Both the position numbers and the translations under genes were made by a program. Positions 7,850 through 16,612 of a stretch of 64,000 bases of DNA are shown here, one piece after another (positions within the stretch are counted from its first letter, which is position 1; every line of letters begins with the position of its first letter). Source of the DNA: Enterobacter sp. R4-368 (GTDB lineage: Bacteria > Pseudomonadota > Gammaproteobacteria > Enterobacterales > Enterobacteriaceae); assembly GCF_000410515.1 (NCBI RefSeq), contig NC_021500.1, positions 1,302,001 to 1,366,000 of the forward strand, read 5' to 3'. The notes below the pieces were generated by a model, which did no database searches, was not told the origin of the DNA, and was given only the letters and a program-made list of their open reading frames with translations.

Positions 7850-8917
7850 TTATGTTCTATTACCTTTCGCAGGCAACACTTCTGACACTTCAGCAACTGT
7901 CTGATTGAAGCGGTCTGTTTCAAGTTCAACACCGATCGCACGGCGGCCAAGTTTCACCGCTTCTTTAACCGTAGAACCTGAGCCCATAAAGAAATCAGCG
8001 ATCAGATCACCGGGCCTGCTGCTGGCGTTGATAATGTCCCTGAGCATGTCAGCAGGTTTTTCACAGGGATGTTTACCAGGGTAGAACTGCACCGGCTTGT
8101 ATGTCCATACGTCCGTATACGGAACCGCTGCGGTTACGGAAAAGGTACGCCGTAGCGATTTGTATTCTTCCAGTAGCTGGCAGTATTTTCGGTTAAGCGA
8201 ATGGTACGTGACCACCAGCTGATGGTGTGGCTGAACCAGCCCACTCCGCTGATGCTTCTCTGACGCTATGCGCGTGAACAGCGCCTGCAACTTCAGGTAA
8301 TCAGCTTCGCCCGGTAGTTGCCACTGGCTGGCGCCGAACCAGTGCGAAACCATATTCTTCTTGCCGGTGGCGTCTGCAATTTCCTTTGCCGTCACGCCAA
8401 GTGATGCGCGGGCGTTCCGGAAATATTCAATCAGGGGAGCCATCAGGCTTTGCTTTAGCTCAGTCCCTTTCTGCTCATATCCATCATCTTTAGGTCGGTA
8501 CGGCCCCAGATAATGTTCGGCGAAAAGAATCCGCTCAGTCGCCGGGAAGTAAGCCCGCAGGCTTTCTTTATTACAGCCGTTCCACCTTCCGGACGGTTTC
8601 GCCCAGATGATGTGATTCAGCACGCTGAACCGGCGGCGCATCATCAGTTCGATATCTGCCGCAAGCCTGTGGCCGCAAAACAGATAGATGCTGCCCGATG
8701 GTTTGAGGACTCGCCAGAATTGCGCCAGGCAGCCATCAAGCCACGTTAGATAATCCTCGTCGCCTTTCCACTGATTGTCCCAGCCGTTCGGCTTGACCTT
8801 GAAGTAAGGCGGATCGGTAACAATCAGGTCAATTGAGTTATCTGGAAGAGTTGCGATGTAATGCAGGCAGTCAGCATTGATTAAATCAACACTGTTTAAA
8901 TTTACAGTATTTTTCAT
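7850..8917 (-). CDS. DNA methyltransferase (N6-adenine/N4-cytosine, beta type)
   Basis: 355-aa modification enzyme. Catalytic motif IV DPPY (residues 35-38) precedes the SAM-binding motif I (DFFMGSGST, near 308-316), the beta-class order shared by N6-adenine and N4-cytosine methylases. Between them is a ~200-residue target-recognition region. There is no companion restriction nuclease, so it probably protects phage DNA or alters host methylation. It is the first leftward gene after the Q/late-promoter region, suggesting late or lysogenic expression. Specificity cannot be read from sequence. Confidence 0.85.
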   Translation of the reverse strand: MKNTVNLNSVDLINADCLHYIATLPDNSIDLIVTDPPYFKVKPNGWDNQWKGDEDYLTWLDGCLAQFWRVLKPSGSIYLFCGHRLAADIELMMRRRFSVLNHIIWAKPSGRWNGCNKESLRAYFPATERILFAEHYLGPYRPKDDGYEQKGTELKQSLMAPLIEYFRNARASLGVTAKEIADATGKKNMVSHWFGASQWQLPGEADYLKLQALFTRIASEKHQRSGLVQPHHQLVVTYHSLNRKYCQLLEEYKSLRRTFSVTAAVPYTDVWTYKPVQFYPGKHPCEKPADMLRDIINASSRPGDLIADFFMGSGSTVKEAVKLGRRAIGVELETDRFNQTVAEVSEVLPAKGNRT

Positions 8918-9008
8918 GGATCAGTCAGCGGGACTCTGATAGGCTCACTATGCTTTTGCGCTAAAGCGGTGGGCCCTGGTTCGCTTGTGACCTCAAACAT
9001 GAGCGAAT

Positions 9009-9079
9009 GGCTGGTCGGGTGCTACAACACCCACCAGCCGCCCATTTCCACAAAAAGAAAACCCCGCTTAAGCGAGGTT
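9009..9079 (-). terminator. Strong hairpins, candidate tR'-type terminator
   Basis: Two inverted repeats occur here: GGCTGGT-CGGGTG ... CACCC-ACCAGCC (about 9009-9039) and, on the minus strand, CCTCGCTTAAGCGGGG followed by TTTTCTTTTT (9052-9078). The second is a Rho-independent terminator reading leftward, yet the gene upstream in that direction is the rightward KAP gene. Its place between the Q gene and the first late gene is where lambdoid phages put the late promoter and its tR' terminator, so I infer that role. Confidence 0.5.
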
Positions 9080-9210
9080 ACGAAATGCTTTAAGTTGGTG
9101 TCCAAGAGACCACTCTTAGCATACTATATTGAAAAATGCGGACCGCAGTAGTATTTTTTTGCCTAAGACGAATATAGTTATGAAATGAACATAAGCCAGA
9201 AGGATAACAT

Positions 9211-10542
9211 ATGGATTTTGCTATCAATTTTTCTGATAGAGATGAATTTCAAAGACAAAGCATAGCAAGCAATATAATCAAGTTAATCGATTCAGAAATA
9301 GATATATCACCACTAGTAATTGACGGCGCATGGGGGACTGGTAAAACAGAGTTTAGTTTAAAATTAAAATCACTCATATTAAATGAAATGGATGCACATG
9401 TTATTTATATAGACGCATTTAAAAGTGACCATACAGATGCCCCTATAATAAACATAGCGGCGGCCATATATTCATTAATCCCTGAAAAAGACAAAAAAAC
9501 ATTTTTAGAAAAATCATTACCAGCATTAAAATTTGGCTTAAAAACCACTCTCAAAGCAAGTAGCGCTTGGATCTTAAAGCAAGATTCTGAAAATATTGCT
9601 GAGGAGTTTTCTAACGCTCTAAAAGAGATATCTGATAAAAGCATTGAAAAAACGATCGAAAACCTACTTGAAGAACATTCAAAACATGAGGAAAACATAA
9701 AAGCACTAAAGGAATTCCTTAAGAAAATCTCAAAAGACAAAAAAATAATTATTATCGTCGACGAATTAGACAGATGCCGCCCAAGTTATGCGGTTAGTTT
9801 TTTTGAGAGCATAAAGCATATATTTGAAACAGATAATGTGTATTTTATTTTAGTTGCAAACATGGGGCAAATAAGGGCTTCCATTCGTCATGCATATGGC
9901 AACGCAGTTGACTCAAAAAAATATCTAGATAAGTTCATCAAGTATACAATCCCACTGCCACATGAATTTTATGATAGTAATGAAAAAATACGTATTACAT
10001 CTGTCCTTCATTGGATTAATAATGTTAAAACCAGTAAGTCAACGTCAAAATGTGATTTCCTCGCTACCTTTCCAATAATCGATTTAATTGAACAATCCAG
10101 GTTATCACTAAGAGAGATAGAATCATTGCTTAGATATTTAGAAGTATACCAAACCGTAACCCGGAGACCACTTATAAATCATGGTGTATATGATTTTGTG
10201 TCATGGAGTGTCTTTATGGGAATATTTATGCATTGTTTCTGTGACAGAGAAACGATAGATAACTTTCCATCTGAGGCATCAATAAAAGTCATGGCAGGAA
10301 AACTAGGAATAAAGTCTCTCAACCGTCTTAGGCTTGATTCAACAAGACCTCAAATAATAAACATTACTTTCCTATTATATATTAAGCAATTCGGCTATAC
10401 AGATGACACCTTTTACAATCCAATAGTTCTAGAAGATAAGGTGAAAATTTTTTTAGATGACCAACAAATTAATTTTCATCATGCTTGCAGGCAGGTTGTA
10501 AATACAATCGAAGCAACTTTAAAGACTTTATCTTTCCTCTAG
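9211..10542 (+). CDS. KAP-family P-loop NTPase, prophage cargo
   Basis: 443-aa NTPase. Walker A GAWGTGKTEF (39-48) and Walker B IIIIVDELDRCRP (179-191) are the hallmark of the KAP family. Between them is a Lys/Glu-rich, partly coiled-coil insertion; KAP members often carry membrane segments here, but I see no convincing one. The gene reads against its neighbours, is visibly AT-rich, and has its own AAGGAT ribosome-binding site, so it is a moron inserted between Q and the late genes. KAP NTPases recur in phage-exclusion loci (for example PifA of plasmid F), so a superinfection-defence role is plausible but inferred. Confidence 0.8.
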   Translation: MDFAINFSDRDEFQRQSIASNIIKLIDSEIDISPLVIDGAWGTGKTEFSLKLKSLILNEMDAHVIYIDAFKSDHTDAPIINIAAAIYSLIPEKDKKTFLEKSLPALKFGLKTTLKASSAWILKQDSENIAEEFSNALKEISDKSIEKTIENLLEEHSKHEENIKALKEFLKKISKDKKIIIIVDELDRCRPSYAVSFFESIKHIFETDNVYFILVANMGQIRASIRHAYGNAVDSKKYLDKFIKYTIPLPHEFYDSNEKIRITSVLHWINNVKTSKSTSKCDFLATFPIIDLIEQSRLSLREIESLLRYLEVYQTVTRRPLINHGVYDFVSWSVFMGIFMHCFCDRETIDNFPSEASIKVMAGKLGIKSLNRLRLDSTRPQIINITFLLYIKQFGYTDDTFYNPIVLEDKVKIFLDDQQINFHHACRQVVNTIEATLKTLSFL

Positions 10543-10581
10543 GAAATCCCCTTGCTAATCAATAAGCAAGGGGATGCTAAT

Positions 10582-10947
10582 TTATTTATCACAGTCAAGC
10601 TTAACATCTAATATGGCTAAGCAACCTTCAATAAATCCTTCTGCTAACAGCATTTCGATACGGATCTGCTTTTCGCTCTTCTTCCTGTTCTTTGCCATCT
10701 GGCGCTTCGAAACCATATAGACGTAATGCCCGACCAGCAGGTGGTAATCGTAAGGTCGCTTCTTCATAAGACGAGCCATACAGCCTTCAATAATCAATCC
10801 ATCATTATCTGAGCACATCATTCTCGTCTTGCTCGATTGCGGAAGAAGCCCTTTAAACCCGGCAGCAATTGGTGAAAAGTCGACGTTGCATGAATCGCTA
10901 GCCGCCCACGCCCCCCACAGTTCCAGTACCTTTTGAATATCACGCAT
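10582..10947 (-). CDS. Phage antitermination protein Q
   Basis: 121-aa regulator of late transcription. The N-terminus MRDIQKVLELWGAWAA, the central YDYHLLVGHYV and the basic KRQMAKNRKKSEKQIR match the Q family of phage 82/933W-type antiterminators. Q loads on RNA polymerase at the late promoter and suppresses the terminator just downstream. It is the last gene of the leftward early operon; the late promoter should lie between it and the methyltransferase gene, a space now also occupied by the KAP gene. Start ATG has GGAGATG upstream. Confidence 0.85.
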   Translation of the reverse strand: MRDIQKVLELWGAWAASDSCNVDFSPIAAGFKGLLPQSSKTRMMCSDNDGLIIEGCMARLMKKRPYDYHLLVGHYVYMVSKRQMAKNRKKSEKQIRIEMLLAEGFIEGCLAILDVKLDCDK

Positions 10948-10961
10948 CAGTCATCTCCACT

Positions 10962-11954
10962 TTACGCCAGCACGCCGATGGCCAGCGCGCGATCTAAAAA
11001 ACGAAACAGCAGCACAAGCTGGCTGCCATATTTTTCTTCAAATGCCACGGTGTCAGCGTGCAACGCGTCGTGATGCGCTCTGCAAAGCGGGATCACAAAC
11101 AGGTCGTGCGCCTTGGTACCCATTCCACCATTACCGTGGCCGATAAGGTGGTGGGGATCGTCTGCCGGGTTGTTGCAGCACATACATTGCTGCGCTTTAA
11201 CCCAGCGGGTGTACTTCTCGTTTTCCCAGCGGCGGCGCTTCGGGCGCTGCATGAAGGATTCAGGCGTCTCCGGATCGATGTGCAGCGACAGCACCTGCTT
11301 TGCCACTTCCTCAACAATTTCCCGCGCCTTCGGCATGCCGGGCACCAGATCAAGCTCGCGCGTTACCGATTTAATGACCGGCTTAGGCATAAGCAGAACC
11401 TGCCGTGCGGCCTCCTCCGGCAGCGCGTCGGCGAGGCCGTAACGCGCCAGCCACCAGCAGAATTCCGGCAGCGTCAGTGAATGGGAGTCGTCGAAGCCAA
11501 GCTCACGGCGTGCGGTCGTGAGGATGTATGAGGCGCAGTTCGCCCTTGCTATGGCTGCCAGTTGCTCTGTGCTGTGCTCGCGAAGGATGTTGTCGCAGTG
11601 CCAGCACAGCCGGATCGCACCCGGCGCGTGGCGCATGGTTGTCATGTTCTCATCGTGCCAGCTTTCGTGTGGCCACTGGCATCCGGTACCGGATTCAAGC
11701 CAGCTTTCCAGGCCGTTGATGCCGCCAGCGCGGCGCAACACCGCTTCATTTTCGAATACGCCAGCCAGTGCCGGATCTTCCGCCAGCGGCTGCTCTGCTG
11801 GTGGCAGTTCACCGTTCGGCATACCCGCCAGGCGCTCGGGTTCATTCTCAAGCAACATGCGGCCGCGGCGAAAATACGGCAGTAGGCTGGTGCCGGGACG
11901 GAACATGACAAGCCCAAGCTCAGTTACCACGACGGGGTTTAACAGAACCCTCAC
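10962..11954 (-). CDS. DUF968-type phage protein with HNH-like C-terminus
   Basis: 330 aa. The C-terminal ~90 residues contain CMCCNNPADDPHHLIGHG and a downstream CRAHHDALH, a Cys/His arrangement like an HNH/McrA-type nuclease fold; the N-terminal part is the phage DUF968 region. I chose the GTG at 11954 (AAGGAGGGC upstream), which overlaps the stop of the KilAC gene as GTGA. It lies among recombination/regulation genes (RusA upstream, Q downstream), suggesting DNA processing; function is not established. Confidence 0.75.
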   Translation of the reverse strand: MRVLLNPVVVTELGLVMFRPGTSLLPYFRRGRMLLENEPERLAGMPNGELPPAEQPLAEDPALAGVFENEAVLRRAGGINGLESWLESGTGCQWPHESWHDENMTTMRHAPGAIRLCWHCDNILREHSTEQLAAIARANCASYILTTARRELGFDDSHSLTLPEFCWWLARYGLADALPEEAARQVLLMPKPVIKSVTRELDLVPGMPKAREIVEEVAKQVLSLHIDPETPESFMQRPKRRRWENEKYTRWVKAQQCMCCNNPADDPHHLIGHGNGGMGTKAHDLFVIPLCRAHHDALHADTVAFEEKYGSQLVLLFRFLDRALAIGVLA

Positions 11955-12673
11955 TCTGCGCCCTCCTTCGCGATATGTGCAGCCCACAGACCGCCAATCC
12001 ACTGCACACCTTTTGCCGTAAATCGTGCCTGGCTGAATGCATGATTGTTTTCGGTGCTGGTACCGGTTTTCACTTCGAACCGGCCAAGAGCGATATGACG
12101 ATGACGCGGCGTCAGCGTGCCGCCAAGGCGATACAGAATGTCGTTATCCAGCAGGAAGCAACGAAACTCGGGCTCTTTGGCGTTAAGCAGCTTCGCCACC
12201 TGTCGGAATGACATTGAGCCTTTCGCGGAGCAATAACGGTCGACAAACTCAACCTTTGGCGCAGCGGCGGCAAGTTCTTGCTTAAGTTGTTGTTGCTGCT
12301 CTGCAAGGTCAGCAGCGAGGCGCAGCGCTTCAGGTAATGACTTCGGCACCTGCATTGCCTGCTGGCTTTCCAGTTCCTGCCAGCGGTCGACAAGGCGCGC
12401 CGTAAATTCAGGCGAAAGCTGAGCTACGACGATATAGCTGTCGCGCTTGCCAATCTGGTAAACCGCCACCGACTGCCCGAGGTGGTTTCTAACTTCCCCC
12501 AATGGAGGAAGTTGGATAACCCCGCGCTCTGCCAGTCTCTCGATGGAGCGCTTAACGTGGTCGTGACGAGATTCAACCAGATCAGCAATGTCCTGGCTGC
12601 TCATCGTTAGTACCTGCCCGGCCAGCAATGAATGATGTTGTGAACAAAGCTGTGTTGCGTTCATCTGTTGCAT
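11951..12673 (-). CDS. KilAC-domain antirepressor-like protein
   Basis: 240-aa DNA-binding regulator. The N-terminal ~100 residues (SSQDIADLVESRHDHVKRSI ... QIGKRDSYIVVAQLSPEFTA) match the Rha/pRha-type domain, followed by a Gln-rich coiled linker (about 112-133) and a C-terminal KilAC/ANT domain (VGTL-less variant: SFRQVAKLLNAKE ... RFEVKTGTS). Such proteins can relieve repression or interfere with host growth. Ribosome-binding site AAGGAGAT. It is coupled to the DUF968 gene downstream and sits after rusA. Confidence 0.8.
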   Translation of the reverse strand: MQQMNATQLCSQHHSLLAGQVLTMSSQDIADLVESRHDHVKRSIERLAERGVIQLPPLGEVRNHLGQSVAVYQIGKRDSYIVVAQLSPEFTARLVDRWQELESQQAMQVPKSLPEALRLAADLAEQQQQLKQELAAAAPKVEFVDRYCSAKGSMSFRQVAKLLNAKEPEFRCFLLDNDILYRLGGTLTPRHRHIALGRFEVKTGTSTENNHAFSQARFTAKGVQWIGGLWAAHIAKEGAE

Positions 12674-12684
12674 GCGTATCTCCT

Positions 12685-13074
12685 TTAAGCGGCTGCAACC
12701 GCTGTTGGTTCAAACCTGATGATCGTGATCTCCACCCTGCCGCCCTTCACTACCGGCCCCCACTCCACCAGCAGGCGTTTAACCTGGCTGTCGTCCTCCC
12801 ACACTCCGGCATGCGTCAGCGCGTCAAACAGCGCCTTGTTGTAGTTGTCGATGTCGCGGCGGCGCACATCCGGCGGGTAGAGAATGACTTCCACCGAGGC
12901 AGGTTCGCTGGATGGCTTTGGCAGACGGCGCAACTGCTCAATAATTGCTGCGCAGGCCTCGCTCTGGTACTTGCGCCCGGCTTCGCTGATAAGATGGCGG
13001 CCTTTCAATGGTCCCTTATTCGGGGCGCGCCAGTAGGTGTTCACGCTGGGCGGGAAAGGTAATTTCAGCTTCAT
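12685..13074 (-). CDS. rusA: RusA-type Holliday junction resolvase
   Basis: 129-aa crossover junction endonuclease that resolves recombination and replication intermediates of phage DNA. Diagnostic parts: LPFPPSVNTYWR at the N-terminus, and the Asp-rich active-site stretch YPPDVRRRDIDNYNKALFDAL with three conserved aspartates (Mg2+ binding), then DDSQVKRL. The ATG at 13074 overlaps the upstream stop as ATGA, showing translational coupling with the LexA-like gene; the frame extends nine codons upstream but without need. Confidence 0.9.
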   Translation of the reverse strand: MKLKLPFPPSVNTYWRAPNKGPLKGRHLISEAGRKYQSEACAAIIEQLRRLPKPSSEPASVEVILYPPDVRRRDIDNYNKALFDALTHAGVWEDDSQVKRLLVEWGPVVKGGRVEITIIRFEPTAVAAA

Positions 13075-13409
13075 GCCGCGGACCCTCTGCGTTTCAGCCA
13101 TTCCTGAGCCAGATCAGCCGAGCTTTCCTCGCCCTCCAGGAGCGCGCGGATCACTTCTTCGGCCTCATCGAGGGCCAGTGTGTCGTTTACGCCAATCACT
13201 TTGATGCCTCGCGCGGTGCCGCTGGCGATCGTGATGTAGCCTTTTTTCACCAGGGCGCGAAGGTGTTCAAAAGCAGCGTTGCCCGACGAGACGCCGATCA
13301 GCGCCGCAAGCTCGGTATAGGTCGGCGGGTAGCCGTGCATGTTGTGAAAATCCACCAGCGCATTAAGCACCTGTTGCTGTCGGTCAGTCAGTGGTTTACG
13401 TTCTTCCAC
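13071..13409 (-). CDS. LexA-type winged-helix DNA-binding protein
   Basis: 112 aa. The N-terminal ~65 residues (PLTDRQQQVLNALVDFHNMH, then YPPTYTELAALIGVSS and EHLRALVKKGYI) match the LexA DNA-binding winged helix. There is no C-terminal S24 peptidase domain, so it cannot self-cleave like LexA; it may compete for SOS-type operators or control phage genes. It is nine bases downstream of the fused methyltransferase gene and overlaps rusA, within the early leftward operon. Confidence 0.75.
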   Translation of the reverse strand: MEERKPLTDRQQQVLNALVDFHNMHGYPPTYTELAALIGVSSGNAAFEHLRALVKKGYITIASGTARGIKVIGVNDTLALDEAEEVIRALLEGEESSADLAQEWLKRRGSAA

Positions 13410-13418
13410 GGTTCCCCC

Positions 13419-15734
13419 TCAGAGAATAGCCACGATGTCGGTTGCGGTTTCGCGCGTGCTGCCTTTGCTCGATATGGCGCGGCGGGCGCTGACGTGGTGC
13501 AGGTCGAAGCCATGCCCCTTGTAAAGCTCGATGATGCGAGGCGCGGTGGAATTGCTGATCACCACTCTGGCACCACGCTGATGCGCAGCAACACAGCAGC
13601 GCGCTAACTCCCGCTGGTCGTCCCACGTAAACCCACCAGCGGCATAGTTGGTAAAACCGGCGGTACCGGGCATAGGTTCGTATGGCGGATCGCAGTAAAC
13701 GACATCACCCTCACCTGCCAGTGCCAGCGTGCGGATGTAACCGGCATTCATGAACACGCAGCGGCGCGACATAGATACAAAGGCGTTTATCTCGGTGGCG
13801 GGGAAATACGGTGCGCGGTATTTGCCATAGCCGACATTGAAACGCCCTTCGCGGTTGTAGCGGATCAGGCCATTGAAGCAGTGGCGGTTGATGTACAGGA
13901 AGGCGGCGGCGCGCTCAGGTCCGGACATGCTCTGGTTGTTGAACTCTTCGCGACAGGCGATATAGCTGTCTTCATCGTTCAGCTTTTCAAAGAATCCCCT
14001 GGCCCACTCGGTTACCAGCTCGGGAACCACTGTCAGCATCTGGTACAGGTTGATCAGATCAGCGTTTACGTCCGCCAGCAGGAAACTTTCATGCTTATCG
14101 GAGTTGATGAACACCGAACCGCCGCCCACAAATGGCTCAATAAGGCGTTTACCTGCCGGGATGAGGCAATCCAGTTCCGGGAGCAATGAATACTTGCCAC
14201 CAGCCCATTTGAGGAACGGGCGCTGCCATGTGCGCGGTGCTGGTTCAACAACCGGCAAAGCTGCAGCAATGCGTTCGCCAATCCAGCGCATGACCGGTAC
14301 AGCCATGCTGTTGCCGATCGCTTTGTAACGTGGGCCATCCGGGCAATCGGCAACATCTTTGCCGCGCCACGCAATCAGAGTGTGATCGTCAGGGAATCCC
14401 TGTAGGCGTTCACATTCGCGCGGTGTCAGCCGGCGAACAGATAACGCATTTACGACTGCCGGAGGCTGGCCGCTGTTAGCGTGGCTTGTGTCGTGGTTGC
14501 CGGCGCGGATGGTTGGCGATAAATCAACTGTGGCATCAGCGCCATGATCCTTATAGCTGAAGGCGATGCAGGCATTTTCCTGCCCATGATTGCGCCCTAA
14601 TGTATGAGCCAGTTCGCTATTAACATCAGGATCCTGTGTGCCATGAACCGCGAAGGTTTCAACATCAAAATCGCTGCGCTGCCCTTTAGCGGTTAAGCAA
14701 GCGGCAACGTCAATATTTCCGCTGGTGTTACCGCCGCCAAATGCAACCACAGGAACACCACGGCCGGTACCATCTTCGCTACCATCAAAGCCTTCACTTT
14801 TCAGGGTGTGGCTGACATCACCATTAGCGCACTGGGCGAAGGGTATGAAATGCCCGGCAGCAGCCCCTTCAGGTCTGCCACCAGCGACACCGGTAAAAGA
14901 ATTGGCTGATATCGTTCCTACTACTGGTTGCAGATGTCCGGCTTGTGCCTGGTTGTCATCTGCGCCACACGTTCCAACGCCTCGCGCAGTAAGGGCGGCA
15001 ACTGCCGATTGCGGTTCTCTGCGCGGCGGAGTATCCCGGCGCACGCCTTCGAACTCAAAAAGTACTTTTGCGGGATCGAATCCACTTCGAGCACTTGCGA
15101 CAATGAACACACGCTTGCGTCGTTGGGCCACTCCGAAGTATTGGGCATCTCTGACAATCCAGGCCAGCGCGCGCTGTGGTCCATAAATACAACCACGCTG
15201 TGGCCATGTCGCAACGTGCTGACGGGTCTTTTTGTTCCAGTTCCAGAATCCGTTGCTTTTTCCTGTTGAAGGTCGTTCACCAGGTTCGATTGCTTCATCT
15301 TCACCAGCCAGCCCGGCAAGGAGGTGCCCGAACGCGTTGTCTTTGTCCGAGAGGACGCCCGGAACGTTTTCCCAGACGATGACTGTTTCTTCTTCACCGC
15401 GGTCGCGGCGCTTGTCGTCGATGGCATCTGCTAATTCCACATATGAAAGGGTTAATTGCCCGCGCGCGTCGTCGAGCCCGTTGCGTAAACCAGCAATGCT
15501 GAACGCCTGGCATGGCGTTCCGCCAACAAGAATGTCAGGTGCTTCAACTGTTCCGGCGCGAACGGCCGCAGCGATTTTGGTCATGTCGCCAAGGTTGGCA
15601 ACTTCAGGCCAGCGCGTCGCCAGCACTGCAGCCGGGAATTTTTCTATCTCGGCGAACCACGCCGCTTTCCAGCCCAATGGTCCCCACGCTACGGTGGCGG
15701 CTTCAATGCCACTGCAAACTGATCCGTATCTCAT
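13419..15734 (-). CDS. Fused C5-cytosine and N6-adenine DNA methyltransferase (Dcm-Dam fusion)
   Basis: 771-aa bifunctional modification enzyme. Residues 1 to about 490 form a C5-cytosine methylase: motif I YGSVCSGIEAAT (3-14), motif IV GGTPCQAFS with nucleophile C75, motif VI ENVPG (122-126), a long variable target-recognition region, then motifs IX-X (RRLTPRECERLQGFPD ... YKAIGNSM). Residues from about 501 form a Dam-type N6-adenine methylase: KWAGGK (509-514), FVGGGS, and catalytic DPPY (682-685). All key residues of both halves are present. The ATG at 15734 overlaps the replication-protein stop as ATGA. Two methylation activities in one early gene suggest antirestriction. Confidence 0.88.
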   Translation of the reverse strand: MRYGSVCSGIEAATVAWGPLGWKAAWFAEIEKFPAAVLATRWPEVANLGDMTKIAAAVRAGTVEAPDILVGGTPCQAFSIAGLRNGLDDARGQLTLSYVELADAIDDKRRDRGEEETVIVWENVPGVLSDKDNAFGHLLAGLAGEDEAIEPGERPSTGKSNGFWNWNKKTRQHVATWPQRGCIYGPQRALAWIVRDAQYFGVAQRRKRVFIVASARSGFDPAKVLFEFEGVRRDTPPRREPQSAVAALTARGVGTCGADDNQAQAGHLQPVVGTISANSFTGVAGGRPEGAAAGHFIPFAQCANGDVSHTLKSEGFDGSEDGTGRGVPVVAFGGGNTSGNIDVAACLTAKGQRSDFDVETFAVHGTQDPDVNSELAHTLGRNHGQENACIAFSYKDHGADATVDLSPTIRAGNHDTSHANSGQPPAVVNALSVRRLTPRECERLQGFPDDHTLIAWRGKDVADCPDGPRYKAIGNSMAVPVMRWIGERIAAALPVVEPAPRTWQRPFLKWAGGKYSLLPELDCLIPAGKRLIEPFVGGGSVFINSDKHESFLLADVNADLINLYQMLTVVPELVTEWARGFFEKLNDEDSYIACREEFNNQSMSGPERAAAFLYINRHCFNGLIRYNREGRFNVGYGKYRAPYFPATEINAFVSMSRRCVFMNAGYIRTLALAGEGDVVYCDPPYEPMPGTAGFTNYAAGGFTWDDQRELARCCVAAHQRGARVVISNSTAPRIIELYKGHGFDLHHVSARRAISSKGSTRETATDIVAIL

Positions 15735-16612
15735 GACCGGAACCCCGCGTTCTCCGGCAGCGAATAATCCACATTCTGAAAACTGGCGCGCGTTGCTGAA
15801 CTGTTCACCCATTCGCCGTTACGGCGTTCCGGGCGCCCTGCCTCAACCCACTTGTTCGCGGCCTGAAGGTAACCAGGGAATTTTGACGGCAGGAAAAGCG
15901 TTGTCGGGCGCAGGTATTCAGCCATGCGCAGATCCTGCCCCCATTTTGCGGTCGTGTAGTCCACAACAAGTTCAAGTTCAGCAACGGTGAAACCGTCACC
16001 AAGGCGGGCGCGGATGTTATCCAGCGAGGATTTACTGACCTGATACCGTGATCCGGTCTTCTGGTTGAGGTACGTCAGAACCTGTTTAGCCTGATCGGTG
16101 ATCACCATCGCATCGTCGGGTTGCGCAGCAACCGGACAAGAAGGTTTTTTATCTGATGGATCTTGTTTTGAATTTACTGACGGATCCCCGCCAGATTCTG
16201 GGGGGTGAAAACTGCCGGTTTTGCTCGATTTCGACGCGTCGAATTTTGACGGGTCAGATTTTGATGCATCAGATTTTGATGCGTCAGATTTTGATGGGTC
16301 AGAATCTGACAGGTGAGAAAAAGCAGCAGCCTGGAGTTTTGCCACGTTGAGTTGATAGACGTTAGATGCATTGCGGTTGCCGTTGCGGCGCTGTTTGCGT
16401 GACAGCCACCCTTCATCCTCCAGCTTGCCAATGGCGGTGCGCACAGTGCTAACGCCTGCGCCAAGCTGGCGGGCAATCGTCTCGATGGACGGCCAGCACA
16501 CGCCCTCGTCGTTACTGAAGTCAGCCAGGCGCGCCATGATCGCCACGCTGGACAACTTCATGCCAGAAGCGGCACAGGCGTCCCAGACGTAACCGGTTAA
16601 TTTAGTGCTCAT
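15731..16612 (-). CDS. Phage replication initiator (O-like) with internal origin repeats
   Basis: 293-aa origin-binding protein. The N-terminal ~95 residues form a winged helix-turn-helix (KLSSVAIMARLADFSNDEG, PSIETIARQLGAGVSTVR), the DNA-binding part of O-like initiators. A low-complexity linker (about 101-128, repeats of SDASK/SDPSK) follows, encoded by the iteron-like repeats listed separately. The C-terminal ~100 residues (VLTYLNQKTGSRYQV ... LRPTTLF) match the conserved C-terminal domain of phage replication proteins. No P-like helicase loader or helicase follows; the next gene is the methyltransferase fusion. It is coupled to the upstream DUF4222 gene. Confidence 0.85.
   Translation of the reverse strand: MSTKLTGYVWDACAASGMKLSSVAIMARLADFSNDEGVCWPSIETIARQLGAGVSTVRTAIGKLEDEGWLSRKQRRNGNRNASNVYQLNVAKLQAAAFSHLSDSDPSKSDASKSDASKSDPSKFDASKSSKTGSFHPPESGGDPSVNSKQDPSDKKPSCPVAAQPDDAMVITDQAKQVLTYLNQKTGSRYQVSKSSLDNIRARLGDGFTVAELELVVDYTTAKWGQDLRMAEYLRPTTLFLPSKFPGYLQAANKWVEAGRPERRNGEWVNSSATRASFQNVDYSLPENAGFRS
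16232..16306. repeat. Five tandem 15-bp iterons, candidate prophage replication origin
   Basis: Five adjacent 15-base units, consensus GATGCGTCAGATTTT, occupy the middle of the O-like gene and encode a pentapeptide repeat (K-S-D-A/P-S). Units 2 to 5 differ at only a few positions. Lambda carries its origin iterons in the same place inside gene O, and the N-terminal domain of the protein would bind them. An AT-rich flank for melting is only modest here. Confidence 0.75.

Noticed and set aside
16232..16306. CRISPR-like array
   Set aside because: The 15-bp units are directly adjacent without spacers and lie in frame inside the replication gene; they are iterons.
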